From: an uncultured Roseicyclus sp.
GTDB taxonomy: Bacteria; Pseudomonadota; Alphaproteobacteria; Rhodobacterales; Rhodobacteraceae
Direction: 5' to 3'
NCBI GenBank assembly: GCA_947489665.1
Contig: CANLEH010000001.1
Coordinates: 654,501 to 718,500 of the forward strand
Length of the DNA stretch: 64,000 nucleotides
A model generated the notes under the pieces. That model was given only the letters and a program-made list of their open reading frames with translations. It searched no databases and had not been told where the DNA came from. Below are positions 17,407 to 25,912 of this stretch, piece after piece (position 1 is the stretch's first letter; each line of letters opens with the position of its first letter). A program made the translations under genes and the position numbers.

Positions 17407-17708
17407 GGCGCAACCCACCCGAAAAACGGCTGGCAAATGCTTACCAAACCCTGAACAAAACTCTCTCATTTCAAACAAAAACAACCACTTAACCTTCGGT
17501 TGCAACCTTGAAACCCCCTCGGCACCTCTCCGCCGATTAGTCTCAATTCTCTTGCCTTTCGCCGCGATCCGCCCCATATGAGCCTCGCGACCGTTACCGC
17601 ATCTCGTCCGCTGTCTCCTCTACCAAGGCCTCAGTCTCGATCTGCTACCCAACTGACGCCATGCCGCCGCACGCACGCGGGCGGGTTTAATACTTAGGAG
17701 ATACACAG
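17407..17708. promoter_or_regulatory. Long leader region before the cold-shock gene
   Basis: No gene seen in 302 bases. From about 17585 to 17690 the plus strand is pyrimidine-rich (repeated CTC, TCT and CCG runs), as expected for a long, regulated 5' UTR of a csp mRNA. The ribosome site is TAGGAGATACACAG before the ATG. The promoter itself is not clear. Confidence 0.45.
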
Positions 17709-17915
17709 ATGGCCAACGGCACTGTGAAATGGTTCAACACCACCAAAGGCTTCGGCTTCATCGCACCGGAAGAAGGCGGCAAGGACGTGTTCGTGCACAT
17801 CTCTGCTGTTGAGCGTTCCGGCCTGACCGGCCTCGCCGACAACCAGAAGGTCACCTACGACCTGGAAGCCGGCCGTGATGGCCGCGAGAGCGCGGTTAAC
17901 CTGACGCTCGTCTGA
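17709..17915 (+). CDS. Cold-shock family RNA-binding protein
   Basis: A 68-residue single cold-shock domain protein. It shows RNP1 (KGFGFI) and RNP2 (VFVHIS), and starts NGTVKWFNTTKG. It binds single-stranded RNA or DNA and melts secondary structure in the cytosol. A strong Shine-Dalgarno (TAGGAG) and a terminator follow. Which csp paralogue it is cannot be said; Rhodobacteraceae usually have several. Confidence 0.97.
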   Translation: MANGTVKWFNTTKGFGFIAPEEGGKDVFVHISAVERSGLTGLADNQKVTYDLEAGRDGRESAVNLTLV

Positions 17916-17942
17916 GCCACTCGCTCAACGCGAAAAACGAAT

Positions 17943-17972
17943 GGCGCGCCCGGTCCCGGACGCGCCTTTTTT
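17943..17972 (+). terminator. Rho-independent terminator after csp
   Basis: GGCGCG / CGCGCC outer stem with further CCGG pairing inside, followed by TTTTTT. It begins 27 bases after the csp stop. Confidence 0.85.
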
Positions 17973-17997
17973 CTTGTCCGATGGTTGGCGCAAGATC

Positions 17998-18062
17998 CGT
18001 TCAGTTGAACGCAGTTTTGCGAAAAAACCCGCTCAGCTGAACGCATATGCGTTCAGAGGATC
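17998..18062. repeat. Palindromic intergenic repeats (GTTCAG family), copy A
   Basis: Three related elements within 65 bases: CGTTCAGTTGAACGC (17998-18012, near-perfect palindrome), GCTCAGCTGAACGC (18031-18044) and a half-like GCGTTCAGAGGATC (18049-18062). They lie between the csp terminator and the dodecin stop, that is, downstream of both convergent genes. The same motif recurs at 63798-63909. Confidence 0.7.
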
Positions 18063-18264
18063 AGTCTTCCAGAACGAACGTGACCTTCAGGCTCACGCGG
18101 TATTCGTCGATCTTTCCGTCCTTCACGGTCACCTTCTGGTCCTGCACCCACGCGCCCTGCACGCCCTTCAGCGTCTTGCAGGCGCGGTCGATTCCCTTCT
18201 CGGTGGCATCCTCGAAGCTCTTGTTCGATGAGGCGATAATTTCGGTTACGCGAGCTACGCTCAT
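18061..18264 (-). CDS. Dodecin family flavin-binding protein
   Basis: A 67-residue dodecin, a small protein that assembles into a hollow dodecamer storing or buffering flavins. Family features: SVARVTEIIASSNKSFEDA, then WVQDQKVTVKDGKIDEYRV with the conserved Trp and Gln of the flavin site. ATG 18264 is preceded by GGGAGAGAGA. Length matches the family exactly. It ends immediately next to the palindromic repeats. Confidence 0.95.
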   Translation of the reverse strand: MSVARVTEIIASSNKSFEDATEKGIDRACKTLKGVQGAWVQDQKVTVKDGKIDEYRVSLKVTFVLED

Positions 18265-18415
18265 GTCTCTCTCTCCCTTGGTCGTTTTCCGGGGGATTCG
18301 AGGCCCCCACACATCCAACCATAGCATGCATGCGCCAATTCCCGCGCAATCGTGCGCGGATCGGCCATTCTCCGCCAAGCGCTTGAAAATAAGGGAGGAT
18401 GCTGCCTGCGATATC

Positions 18416-18437
18416 CAATATCAGCGCGCCGATATTG
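18416..18437. promoter_or_regulatory. Inverted repeat, possible operator
   Basis: CAATATC and GATATTG arms separated by AGCGCGCC, 63 bases before the first micropeptide ORF and about 150 bases upstream of the divergent dodecin start. Shape and spacing suit a repressor site; no regulator is known. Confidence 0.35.
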
Positions 18438-18500
18438 CGTGGCGGAGGCGGTCAGGTTGAGGCTGAGGCCATTCGAAACGCAACCCATTGGATCATAGAC

Positions 18501-18596
18501 ATGAAACGCCCCGCACAACCCCGCCGCCCCGCCAATCCTATTCCAGGCCGCCCCGCGCCAACGCCCTTCAAGTTCACCGATTGGGCCGCCATCTGA
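18501..18596 (+). CDS. Micropeptide ORF 1 (FTDWAAI C-terminus)
   Basis: A 31-residue ORF: a proline/arginine-rich first half (KRPAQPRRPANP) and the C-terminus PAPTPFKFTDWAAI. Its last 11 residues match those of the ORF 100 bases downstream except for one K/R exchange. The ribosome site is weak (TTGGA nine bases before ATG). The shared C-terminus is the evidence that both ORFs are translated. No family recognised. Confidence 0.55.
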   Translation: MKRPAQPRRPANPIPGRPAPTPFKFTDWAAI

Positions 18597-18660
18597 AGCC
18601 GCGCACACGTCGTGACACATGGCTGTCAAGTCGGTGTAACACCCACAGACTTGTTAACCT

Positions 18661-18689
18661 CTTTCACCTATATTGAAACGTGAAAGGAG
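18661..18689 (+). promoter_or_regulatory. Hairpin covering the ribosome binding site of micropeptide 2
   Basis: CTTTCAC (18661-18667) pairs with GTGAAAG (18680-18686). The second arm overlaps the Shine-Dalgarno AAAGGAG (18683-18689) of the ORF starting at 18697, so the fold would limit translation. Confidence 0.45.
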
Positions 18690-18696
18690 CCGCGCC

Positions 18697-18780
18697 ATGA
18701 CACCGCGACACACACCGCCGAAGCAGCAACGCAAGCCGCGTCCCACACCGTTCCGCTTTACGGATTGGGCAGCAATTTAA
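18697..18780 (+). CDS. Micropeptide ORF 2 (FTDWAAI C-terminus)
   Basis: A 27-residue ORF with a strong Shine-Dalgarno (AAAGGAG, seven bases before ATG). It is basic and proline-rich (TPRHTPPKQQRKPRP) and ends PRPTPFRFTDWAAI, nearly the same C-terminus as micropeptide ORF 1. The N-terminal parts differ in sequence but keep the same composition, so these look like diverged tandem duplicates. Function unknown; no signal peptide or membrane helix. Confidence 0.65.
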   Translation: MTPRHTPPKQQRKPRPTPFRFTDWAAI

Positions 18781-18874
18781 GGCGTTTAGCTAGTAGACGG
18801 GTCCGAAGCCCGGACTTTCCCCGCGACCGCTCGGGCGTCGCGTTCCATATTGGATTTGTTGCTCGACGATCCCG

Positions 18875-19060
18875 TCAGAAACGGACGGAGATCAACAAGG
18901 CGACGGCAGAAATCATTGCCACCCAAAGTGTGAAAATCATCGCCATGCGGCCAAAAAGCAGCCATTCGCGCACATCGTCATCGTCACTGAGACGCTCAAT
19001 CGACGTGCCCTGGATCATCTTGTCCATGCGAGACTTCATCTTTTCTTCCATGCTGGCCAT
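18875..19060 (-). CDS. Small tail-anchored membrane protein
   Basis: A 61-residue protein: a charged N-terminal half (EEKMKSRMDKM, then DDDDVREW) and one C-terminal membrane helix (MAMIFTLWVAMISAVALLI). GGAGG sits before the ATG at 19060, so this start is preferred over the longer frame from 19090. No family recognised. The layout suggests a tail-anchored inner-membrane peptide. Confidence 0.65.
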   Translation of the reverse strand: MASMEEKMKSRMDKMIQGTSIERLSDDDDVREWLLFGRMAMIFTLWVAMISAVALLISVRF

Positions 19061-19204
19061 GTCGTGCCTCCAAATACCGCGGTTGCTCAAACCTTAGGGC
19101 GTGTTCCTTCTGTTTCCAGCCCAAAGCCGCGATCTTTCGCGTTGCTTGCCCACCGTTCTCCGCTAACCTGAAATCAATTCACCCGCATAGGAGCCCTTTG
19201 AACC

Positions 19205-19744
19205 ATGCGTAAGTTCTTCACCGCCTTGGTTGTCGTCGCCACCTCGATGTCCTTCGGTCACGCCGCCCAGGCACAAGATGCCCGCGAAACGGAATTCGTT
19301 ATGGGTTTGATGGAGCAGATGAACCGGCTTTCCGTGACCTTCAATCGCGAAGTGTGCGGGTTTGTTTTGCAAGACAATGAAGGCAATTATTCGTCGACGA
19401 AGGCGTCCTGGGGCGGGGAGGCAAGCTGCGCATCCATGCCGCTTGAGCCCGGCATGCGCGCGGTTTCGTCGTGGCACACCCATGCGGCATGGGGCCTCGG
19501 ATACGATGGCGAAGTGCCGTCGATCCAGGACGTGGAAGGCGATATGCGCTTTGGCGTGAACGGATGGGTTGGCACGCCGGGTGGTCGCCTTTGGTATGTC
19601 AACGGCACAACTGGATCGATGACACAGGTCTGCGGGCGTGGATGCCTCCCAGAAGACCCGAACTTCTTCCCCGAAGAGCATGGACCCGTGGCCGAGACCT
19701 ATTCGCTCGACGGGCTTTATGCACGGTTCGGGCGGTCGCGCTGA
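19205..19744 (+). CDS. Secreted DUF4329-like protein with JAMM-type metal motif
   Basis: A 179-residue exported protein. A signal peptide (about residues 1-24, ending AAQAQ) precedes a domain resembling DUF4329. Likely metal/catalytic residues are a Glu in NREVCGF, the pair in SWHTHAAW, and Ser/Asp in EVPSIQD. Together these form the E / HxH / S..D pattern of the JAB/MPN isopeptidase fold. GWVGTPGGRLWYVNG is also characteristic. Likely a periplasmic or secreted hydrolase, perhaps cutting peptide or isopeptide bonds; the substrate is unknown. Confidence 0.75.
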   Translation: MRKFFTALVVVATSMSFGHAAQAQDARETEFVMGLMEQMNRLSVTFNREVCGFVLQDNEGNYSSTKASWGGEASCASMPLEPGMRAVSSWHTHAAWGLGYDGEVPSIQDVEGDMRFGVNGWVGTPGGRLWYVNGTTGSMTQVCGRGCLPEDPNFFPEEHGPVAETYSLDGLYARFGRSR

Positions 19745-19793
19745 GGCGTTTGTGCACGCGTGCACAGGATCCTTTAGTATCTGACAAGACACG

Positions 19794-19834
19794 AAAAAGC
19801 TGACCTTGTTTACCTTTCGGTAACCAAGATCAGC
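19794..19834 (-). terminator. Terminator of the gcv operon
   Basis: Long hairpin GCTGACCTTG.TTACC / GGTAACCAAGATCAGC with a TTTC loop, followed on the minus strand by TTTTTC. It begins ten bases after the gcvP stop. Confidence 0.88.
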
Positions 19835-19843
19835 CGTTGCGCT

Positions 19844-22681
19844 CTATTCCGCTGCGTCGAGATATTCCTCAACCGGAGGGCAGGTGCAGACAAGGTTCCG
19901 GTCACCCGCCACATTGTCCACGCGGTTGACCGGCGGCCAGTACTTGTCCACGCGGAACGCACCGGGTGGGAAGCAGCCTTGCTCGCGGCTATAGGCACGG
20001 TCCCAGTCGCGGATTAGATCCTCCATCGTGTGGGGGGCATGGTGCAGCGGGCTGGCCTCAGCCGCCATATCGCCGGCCTCAATCTCTGCGATTTCGGCAC
20101 GGATGGCCTGCATGGCGGTGATGAAGCGGTCCAGCTCGGCCTTCGTTTCAGACTCCGTCGGCTCCACCATTAGCGTTCCCGCAACCGGCCAGCTCATCGT
20201 GGGCGCGTGGAAGCCATGGTCCATCAGGCGTTTGGCGATGTCGTCGACCGTCACCCCAACCTCGGCAAAGGGACGAGTGTCCAGGATGCATTCGTGCGCC
20301 ACGCGACCCGTACTGCCTTTGAAGAGGATGTCATACTCCCGCTCCAACCGCTTCGCGATGTAGTTGCCGTTCAAGATGGCGACTTTGGTGGCCTGGGTGA
20401 TACCTTCACCGCCCATCAGATGAATATAGGCGTATGAAATCGGCAGGATCGACGCAGAGCCATACGGTGCCGCGCTGACCGGCCCCTCGGACCCGCCGCT
20501 TTCGGGGTGACCGGGCAAATACGGGGCCAGATGGCCCTTCACGCCAATGGGCCCCATGCCCGGCCCGCCCCCGCCATGGGGAATGCAGAAGGTCTTGTGC
20601 AGGTTGAGGTGGCTCACGTCCGAGCCCAGATCGCGGGGCTTTGACAGGCCCACCATCGCGTTCAGGTTGGCCCCATCGAGATAGACCTGCCCGCCGAAGG
20701 CGTGTGTGATATCGCAGACCTCGCGCACCGTCTCCTCAAACACGCCATGGGTGGAGGGATAGGTGATCATGCAGGCGGCAAGGTTTTCGCCCGCGGCCTC
20801 AGCCTTGGCGCGAAAATCCTCCAGGTCGATATCGCCATTCTCTGCCGCCTTCACCACGACAACCTGCATCCCTGCCATCTGGGCGGAGGCCGGGTTGGTG
20901 CCATGGGCAGACAGCGGGATCAGGCAGATATTGCGGTGCCCGTCGCCGTTTGCGCGATGGTAGGCGGCGATGGTCAGGAGGCCCGCATATTCGCCCTGCG
21001 CGCCTGAATTGGGCTGCATCGACATGGCATCATACCCGGTGATGTCGCAGAGTTTGGCCGACAGATCCTCCAGCATTTCGGCATAGCCTTCGGCCTGATC
21101 GGCGGGTGCAAAGGGATGCAGGCCGCCGAATTCGGGCCAGGTGATCGGCATCATCTCCACGGCGGCGTTCAGCTTCATGGTGCAGGAGCCAAGCGGGATC
21201 ATGGCGCGGTCCAGCGCCAGGTCGCGGTCGCTGAGGCGACGCATGTAGCGCATCATCTCGGACTCGGCGCGGTTCATGTGGAAGATCGGATGCGTCAGAT
21301 AATCAGACGTCCGCAGCAGCGCCTCGGGGATGGCTGGTGTCTTGCTGGCCGGGGCCACCAGAACGCCAAAGGCGCGGCAGACGGCTTCGATATGGGCATC
21401 GGTCGTCGTCTCATCCACGCTGACGCCGATGCGGTCGCTGCCCACGTCGCGCAGGTTGATGCCACGGGCCACAGCGGCGGCCATGATGCGCGATTGCTTG
21501 TCGCCGACATGAACGGTGAGCGTGTCGAAGAAGTTGGCATTATCGGGCGCGTAGCCGCCCGCCTTAAGGGAGGCGGCCAATCGCGCAGCGCGCAGATGCA
21601 CACGCTCGGCAATGGCCCGCAGACCTTGCGGCCCGTGGAACACTGCATAGAAGCTGGCCATTACAGCCAGAAGGGCCTGCGCCGTGCAGACATTGGACGT
21701 CGCCTTTTCACGGCGGATATGCTGCTCGCGGGTTTGCAGGGACAAGCGGAATGCCTTGTGTCCGTGGCTGTCCACACTGACCCCCACGATCCGGCCGGGC
21801 ATGTTGCGCTTGTAGGCGTCGCGGCAGGCCATGAACGCGGCGTGCGGGCCGCCATAACCAAGAGGCACCCCAAAGCGCTGTGCCGACCCGATGGCAATAT
21901 CCGCATCAAGCGCGCCGGGTTCCTTCAGCAGGGTCAATGCCAGCAGATCTGTCGCAAGGATCGCAAGCGCCTTTGCCCCGTGAAGGGCCGCGATTTGCGG
22001 GCCGGGATCGGTCAGTTCGCCGTAGGTGCCGGGGTACTGGAAGATCGCGGCAAAGACGGCTTCGGGATCGAGTGTTTCAGTGGCGCCGACAATCACTTTG
22101 ATACCAAGCGGGGCGGCGCGTGTTTCGATCACCGCGATGGTCTGTGGGTGGCAGGCCTGATCCACGAAGAAGCCGTCCGCCTTGGATTTTGCGACGCGTT
22201 TGGCCATGACCATCGCCTCGGCCGCCGCCGTGGCTTCATCGAGCAGCGAGGCATTGGCGACCGGCAGGCCGGTCAGATCCGCCACCATGGTCTGGAAGTT
22301 CAACAGCGCCTCAAGCCGGCCCTGCGCAATCTCGGGCTGGTAGGGCGTATAGGCCGTGTACCAGGCCGGATTTTCCAGCACGTTGCGCTGGATCGCGGGG
22401 GGTGTATGGGTGTTGTAGTAGCCTTGGCCGATCATCGAAGTCATCGGCTTGTTTTTTGCCGCCAGGCCGCGCATGTGGTCGAGCAGCTCCGCCTCGGACA
22501 TAGCCGGCCAGTCCAGCGGCGCATCCTGCCGGATCGAGGCAGGGACTGTGTCGTCAATCAGCGCATCAAGGCTACTCGCGCCGACCGCCTGCAACATATC
22601 CTCCATCTCGGCGGGCGCAGGGCCAATATGGCGGCGGTTGGCGAAATCAGTCGGATCGTAGTCGGTGGTCGTCCAGGGCAT
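19844..22681 (-). CDS. gcvP: Glycine dehydrogenase (aminomethyl-transferring), P protein
   Basis: A 945-residue homodimer-type P protein, the PLP enzyme that decarboxylates glycine and passes the aminomethyl group to lipoyl-GcvH. The PLP lysine is in [17 protein letters not shown]- and C-terminal halves are fused in one chain, as in most proteobacteria. ATG 22681 follows GGAG by six bases. It is last in the gcvT-gcvH-gcvP operon and ends at a strong terminator. Two hairpins lie between it and gcvH. Confidence 0.98.
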   Translation of the reverse strand: MPWTTTDYDPTDFANRRHIGPAPAEMEDMLQAVGASSLDALIDDTVPASIRQDAPLDWPAMSEAELLDHMRGLAAKNKPMTSMIGQGYYNTHTPPAIQRNVLENPAWYTAYTPYQPEIAQGRLEALLNFQTMVADLTGLPVANASLLDEATAAAEAMVMAKRVAKSKADGFFVDQACHPQTIAVIETRAAPLGIKVIVGATETLDPEAVFAAIFQYPGTYGELTDPGPQIAALHGAKALAILATDLLALTLLKEPGALDADIAIGSAQRFGVPLGYGGPHAAFMACRDAYKRNMPGRIVGVSVDSHGHKAFRLSLQTREQHIRREKATSNVCTAQALLAVMASFYAVFHGPQGLRAIAERVHLRAARLAASLKAGGYAPDNANFFDTLTVHVGDKQSRIMAAAVARGINLRDVGSDRIGVSVDETTTDAHIEAVCRAFGVLVAPASKTPAIPEALLRTSDYLTHPIFHMNRAESEMMRYMRRLSDRDLALDRAMIPLGSCTMKLNAAVEMMPITWPEFGGLHPFAPADQAEGYAEMLEDLSAKLCDITGYDAMSMQPNSGAQGEYAGLLTIAAYHRANGDGHRNICLIPLSAHGTNPASAQMAGMQVVVVKAAENGDIDLEDFRAKAEAAGENLAACMITYPSTHGVFEETVREVCDITHAFGGQVYLDGANLNAMVGLSKPRDLGSDVSHLNLHKTFCIPHGGGGPGMGPIGVKGHLAPYLPGHPESGGSEGPVSAAPYGSASILPISYAYIHLMGGEGITQATKVAILNGNYIAKRLEREYDILFKGSTGRVAHECILDTRPFAEVGVTVDDIAKRLMDHGFHAPTMSWPVAGTLMVEPTESETKAELDRFITAMQAIRAEIAEIEAGDMAAEASPLHHAPHTMEDLIRDWDRAYSREQGCFPPGAFRVDKYWPPVNRVDNVAGDRNLVCTCPPVEEYLDAAE

Positions 22682-22694
22682 GTGCTGCTCCAAA

Positions 22695-22743
22695 AAATCT
22701 TCTAGAAGATTTGTCTTTGTGCGAATTTTCCTACGAAAATTCG
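22695..22743 (-). promoter_or_regulatory. Two inverted repeats between gcvH and gcvP
   Basis: A perfect hairpin CGAATTTTC / GAAAATTCG with a four-base loop (22722-22743) starts four bases after the gcvH stop. A perfect 18-base palindrome AAATCTTCTAGAAGATTT (22695-22712) follows just before the gcvP ribosome site. They may stabilise the upstream mRNA or tune gcvP expression. Confidence 0.6.
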
Positions 22744-22746
22744 GTT

Positions 22747-23109
22747 CTAATCGCTGATATGATCTTTGTATTCGTCCTCGGTCATGAAGTCGTCGAGGGC
22801 GGACGGATCTTCGACCTTGATCTTGAAAAACCAGGCCTCGCCGGTCGGGTCCTCGTTCACCAAAGCCGGATTGTCGACGAGCGTGTCGTTCACCTCGACG
22901 ATCTCGCCATCGAGCGGGGCCGTGATGTCAGAGGCCGCCTTGACCGATTCAATCACCACGATTTCGTCGCCCTTGGCGACCTGCGTCTCAAGCTCTGGCA
23001 ATTCCACAAAGACGACATCGCCCAATTGCTCGGCAGCGTGTGGGGTGATGCCCACGGTGATCGTGTCGCCATCGGTCAGCAGCCATTCATGGTCTTCGGT
23101 GAATTTCAT
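22747..23109 (-). CDS. gcvH: Glycine cleavage system H protein
   Basis: A 120-residue lipoyl carrier that shuttles the aminomethyl group between P, T and L proteins. The lipoylation site is the Lys in [10 protein letters not shown]. It starts [10 protein letters not shown] as usual, and GEAWFFKIK is typical of the C-terminal part. Its start overlaps the gcvT stop by 4 bases (23106-23109), so translation is coupled. Normal length. Confidence 0.98.
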   Translation of the reverse strand: MKFTEDHEWLLTDGDTITVGITPHAAEQLGDVVFVELPELETQVAKGDEIVVIESVKAASDITAPLDGEIVEVNDTLVDNPALVNEDPTGEAWFFKIKVEDPSALDDFMTEDEYKDHISD

Positions 23110-24224
23110 TTGGGACTCCGTTTGTAGCCGTTTGGGGTAAAGGGCAGGGTGGTTTGGCTGACAGGCAGGCGCTTGCCGCGGACCTCACCCCATAGGGGGG
23201 CGTCGGGGGCCGTGTTGGCGTCGATCAGGGCGAGGGCCATGGGCGCGCCGAGGGTGGGGCCAAACCCGCCAGACGTGACGATTCCGATGGGGGTTGTGGC
23301 ATCCGTGCTGTCGAAGATCTCAACACCGGTGCGCATGGGCGCACGGCCCTCGGGCAGGAGGCCCGCGCGGCGGCGGGCAGGGCCGTGCGCAATCTGGCCA
23401 AGGATTGTATCCGCCCCGGGGAAGCTACCGGCGCGGTCGCCGCCTGCGCGGCGCACCTTGGTGATGGCCCAGGCCTGGCCCGCTTCGATCGGGCTGATAT
23501 CTTCGGACATCTCTTGCCCATAAAGCGGCAACCCGGCCTCAAGCCGTAGGCTGTCGCGCGCGCCAAGGCCGATGGGTTCTACGTGATCGTCGGCCAGCAA
23601 AGCCCGTGCGAAGTCCTCGGCCACGTCTTCCGGCACCGAAACCTCAAACCCATCCTCGCCGGTATATCCGGAGCGGCTGATCCAAAGCTCAGCCCCGTTC
23701 CAAATGTGGCGTTGGCTGTCCATGAACCGCATATCCGAAACGGCTGGGACAAGCGAGGACAGGGCGCTTTCGGCCTTGGGCCCTTGCAGCGCAAGAAGCG
23801 CTCGGCCGGTGATCTCTTCCACCCCGTCGATATGGGCGCGCAGATGGGCGATATCGGCATCGCGACAGGCGGCGTTGACCACCAGGAACAGCCCATCGGG
23901 CACGCGGGCGATCATAAGATCGTCCAGCACGCCGCCGGTATCAGTTGTGAAGAAACCGTATCGCTGCCGACCCTCGGCCAGACCAATGACATCCACCGGT
24001 ACAAGCGCTTCAAGCGCCGCCGCCGTGTCGGCCGGCAACATAACTTGGCCCATATGCGACACGTCGAACAGACCCGCATTCTCGCGCGTCCATTTGTGCT
24101 CGCCCATCACACCCAGGCTGTATTGCACAGGCATCGACCAGCCCGCGAAGGGCACGAACTTTGCACCAAGCGCTTCATGCAGCGCGGCCAGTGGCAAAGC
24201 CTTCGGATTGCAAACCCCGTCCAT
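23106..24224 (-). CDS. gcvT: Glycine cleavage system T protein (aminomethyltransferase)
   Basis: A 372-residue tetrahydrofolate-dependent enzyme releasing ammonia and making methylene-THF from aminomethyl-GcvH. Key stretches are [20 protein letters not shown] and [12 protein letters not shown], plus the late [21 protein letters not shown] 24224 is chosen; the longer open frame runs into the riboswitch. First gene of the gcv operon, under a glycine riboswitch. Confidence 0.97.
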   Translation of the reverse strand: MDGVCNPKALPLAALHEALGAKFVPFAGWSMPVQYSLGVMGEHKWTRENAGLFDVSHMGQVMLPADTAAALEALVPVDVIGLAEGRQRYGFFTTDTGGVLDDLMIARVPDGLFLVVNAACRDADIAHLRAHIDGVEEITGRALLALQGPKAESALSSLVPAVSDMRFMDSQRHIWNGAELWISRSGYTGEDGFEVSVPEDVAEDFARALLADDHVEPIGLGARDSLRLEAGLPLYGQEMSEDISPIEAGQAWAITKVRRAGGDRAGSFPGADTILGQIAHGPARRRAGLLPEGRAPMRTGVEIFDSTDATTPIGIVTSGGFGPTLGAPMALALIDANTAPDAPLWGEVRGKRLPVSQTTLPFTPNGYKRSPK

Positions 24225-24284
24225 TTTGTCCCTTCTCCGGGACGAAACGCCCGGCATCACCTGCACACCGCGAACGGTGCGAAA

Positions 24285-24456
24285 CGATGCCCCCTCTGTC
24301 CTTTGGCCTGAGATCGTTATCCCTTCGGCGGAGGGCGAAACCCTCACTCTCCAGAGTATGTGCGTGCCACCACAGGTCCTTTTGCCTGAGAGATTACCGG
24401 GGCGGTTGCTCCTTCGGCCCACGGGCACGCGACTTACGCGCCCGAGCGTCTCCCTG
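24285..24456 (-). promoter_or_regulatory. Tandem glycine riboswitch
   Basis: On the minus strand two glycine aptamers follow one another. The first shows GGGCCGAAGGAGCAA and CTCTCAGGCAAAAGGACC; the second shows CCGCCGAAGGGATAAC and ATCTCAGGCCAAAGGAC. This double arrangement is the classic glycine sensor upstream of gcvT. The expression platform lies in the last 60 bases before the gcvT ATG. It should switch the operon on when glycine is high. Confidence 0.95.
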
Positions 24457-24539
24457 TAGTTGCATGCGAAAGCATACCTCCACTTTTTGCAGGATCAAGA
24501 GGGATTGATAGACTGCTTCAATTGCCCCATTGGAAATGC

Positions 24540-25079
24540 ATGAGTGATCCATATTTCTTTGGCTATGGCAGCCTGGTGAATCGTCTGACCCATGCGTACC
24601 CGGACGCTGCAAAAGCCCGTGTGAAGGGCTGGCGCAGGGCCTGGCAAGGCACGCGTCTGCGTGAGGTCGCGTTCCTTACGGCGGTGCCCGATTCGCGGAG
24701 TGAAATCGCGGGTCTGATCGCAGCTGTGCCGGGTGCCGATTGGGCGGCGCTGGACGAACGCGAACGCGCCTATGCCCGCCACCCGGTCGTGCCTTTTGGC
24801 CATGGCAAACCGGTGGAGCCGATGGTGCAGATTTACGCCGTTGAACCAACGCATGCCGACATTGGTGAACACCCGATCCTCCTGAGTTATCTGGATACGG
24901 TCATTCAAGGCTATCTGGCCGAATTCGGTGAAGCTGGGGCAGTGGGTTTCTTCAATACGACAACGGGTTGGCACCTGCCGATCCACGATGACAGGGACGA
25001 TCCGATTTATCCGCGTGCGACAGTTTTGTCGGCGGAGGAACGGGCGTTTGTTGACGAAAACCTGCGCAGGGTTCGTTAG
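24540..25079 (+). CDS. Gamma-glutamylcyclotransferase-like protein (ChaC/GGCT fold)
   Basis: A 179-residue protein of the gamma-glutamylcyclotransferase fold. It begins YFFGYGSLVNR, the family's substrate-loop motif, and has a likely catalytic Glu in LDERERAYAR. Enzymes of this fold turn gamma-glutamyl peptides such as glutathione into 5-oxoproline. ATG 24540 fits the family start. The stop overlaps that of the convergent beta-lactamase gene at TTAG. Confidence 0.8.
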   Translation: MSDPYFFGYGSLVNRLTHAYPDAAKARVKGWRRAWQGTRLREVAFLTAVPDSRSEIAGLIAAVPGADWAALDERERAYARHPVVPFGHGKPVEPMVQIYAVEPTHADIGEHPILLSYLDTVIQGYLAEFGEAGAVGFFNTTTGWHLPIHDDRDDPIYPRATVLSAEERAFVDENLRRVR

Positions 25080-25912
25080 GCCACTGGCCAGACGCCGATT
25101 TCCTGCAAAAAACGCTCTGACAGGGCCAGTCTCGCGTCCCGGATCGATATCCATGTGGGGCCATTCAGGTAGAGCGCGAAGACGACCGGCGCCGTGTCGG
25201 CGCGGGTCACAAAGCCCACATACCACCCCTCGGCCCCGCCCCCCAAATACCCGAAGCCGCCGCCGGTCTTGCCATGCAAGGTGATGTCACCGCGCTGCTC
25301 GGCGCGGGCGGCTTCCATCAGGGCGCCGCGGGCCGCATCCGAGATCCCGAGAGAGCCCTGAAGCATTTCGGTGAGGAAGGTCACCTGTTCGCGCACGGAT
25401 ATCTGAAGTGCACCGCTCAGCCAGAAATCATCGCTGCCGTTGGGAAGCGTGGCATTGCCATAGGACCAGTCCGCAAGGAGGCTTCGGTAGGTTTCATCCC
25501 CCACCTCCAACGCGATATCGCGAAAATACCAAACGGCTGAAGCGCGGAACGCGCTGCGCAGGCTGTGATCGCGCTGCCATTCCTCGGGCCACCAGCGCAG
25601 GGCCGGCCTGCGGGACGGGTCCCATTCGCGGGTCGCATCAAGCGACGCCTCTACGCCGGTCTCCAGCGCAATCAGCAGGTTGGGAATCTTGAACGTCGAA
25701 TAGGGCCTGCGCCGCGTATCGAGGTCGCTGCCCTCCAAAATCCAGTCCCGACCGTTGGAAAGATCGACGGCAAGAAAGGCCACACTCTCCGGAAGGTCAG
25801 GCGAACGGGGCAGGGTGGTTGTTGTTTGCGCGGCTGCAGGCAGTGCCATGGCCGCCCCACAGGCCGCAGCCCCTAAGATGATGGCGCGGCGCCGCGGGCG
25901 CGGGGTTGTCAC
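25076..25912 (-). CDS. Class D (OXA-type) beta-lactamase
   Basis: A 278-residue serine beta-lactamase, exported to the periplasm. The N-terminus PRPRRRAIILGAAACGAA followed by AQ is a signal peptide, possibly Tat type. All class D motifs are present: STFK (about 72-75), SAV (125-127), YGN (151-153), WLSG with the conserved Trp (164) and KTG (215-217). It starts at GTG and shares GTGA with the stop of the upstream TerB-like gene, so the two are coupled. Substrate range unknown. No mobile element nearby, so it looks intrinsic. Confidence 0.93.
   Translation of the reverse strand: MTTPRPRRRAIILGAAACGAAMALPAAAQTTTTLPRSPDLPESVAFLAVDLSNGRDWILEGSDLDTRRRPYSTFKIPNLLIALETGVEASLDATREWDPSRRPALRWWPEEWQRDHSLRSAFRASAVWYFRDIALEVGDETYRSLLADWSYGNATLPNGSDDFWLSGALQISVREQVTFLTEMLQGSLGISDAARGALMEAARAEQRGDITLHGKTGGGFGYLGGGAEGWYVGFVTRADTAPVVFALYLNGPTWISIRDARLALSERFLQEIGVWPVA

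Noticed and set aside
21116-22705. 529-codon frame antisense to gcvP
   Set aside because: Shadow of a conserved enzyme gene with no family resemblance.
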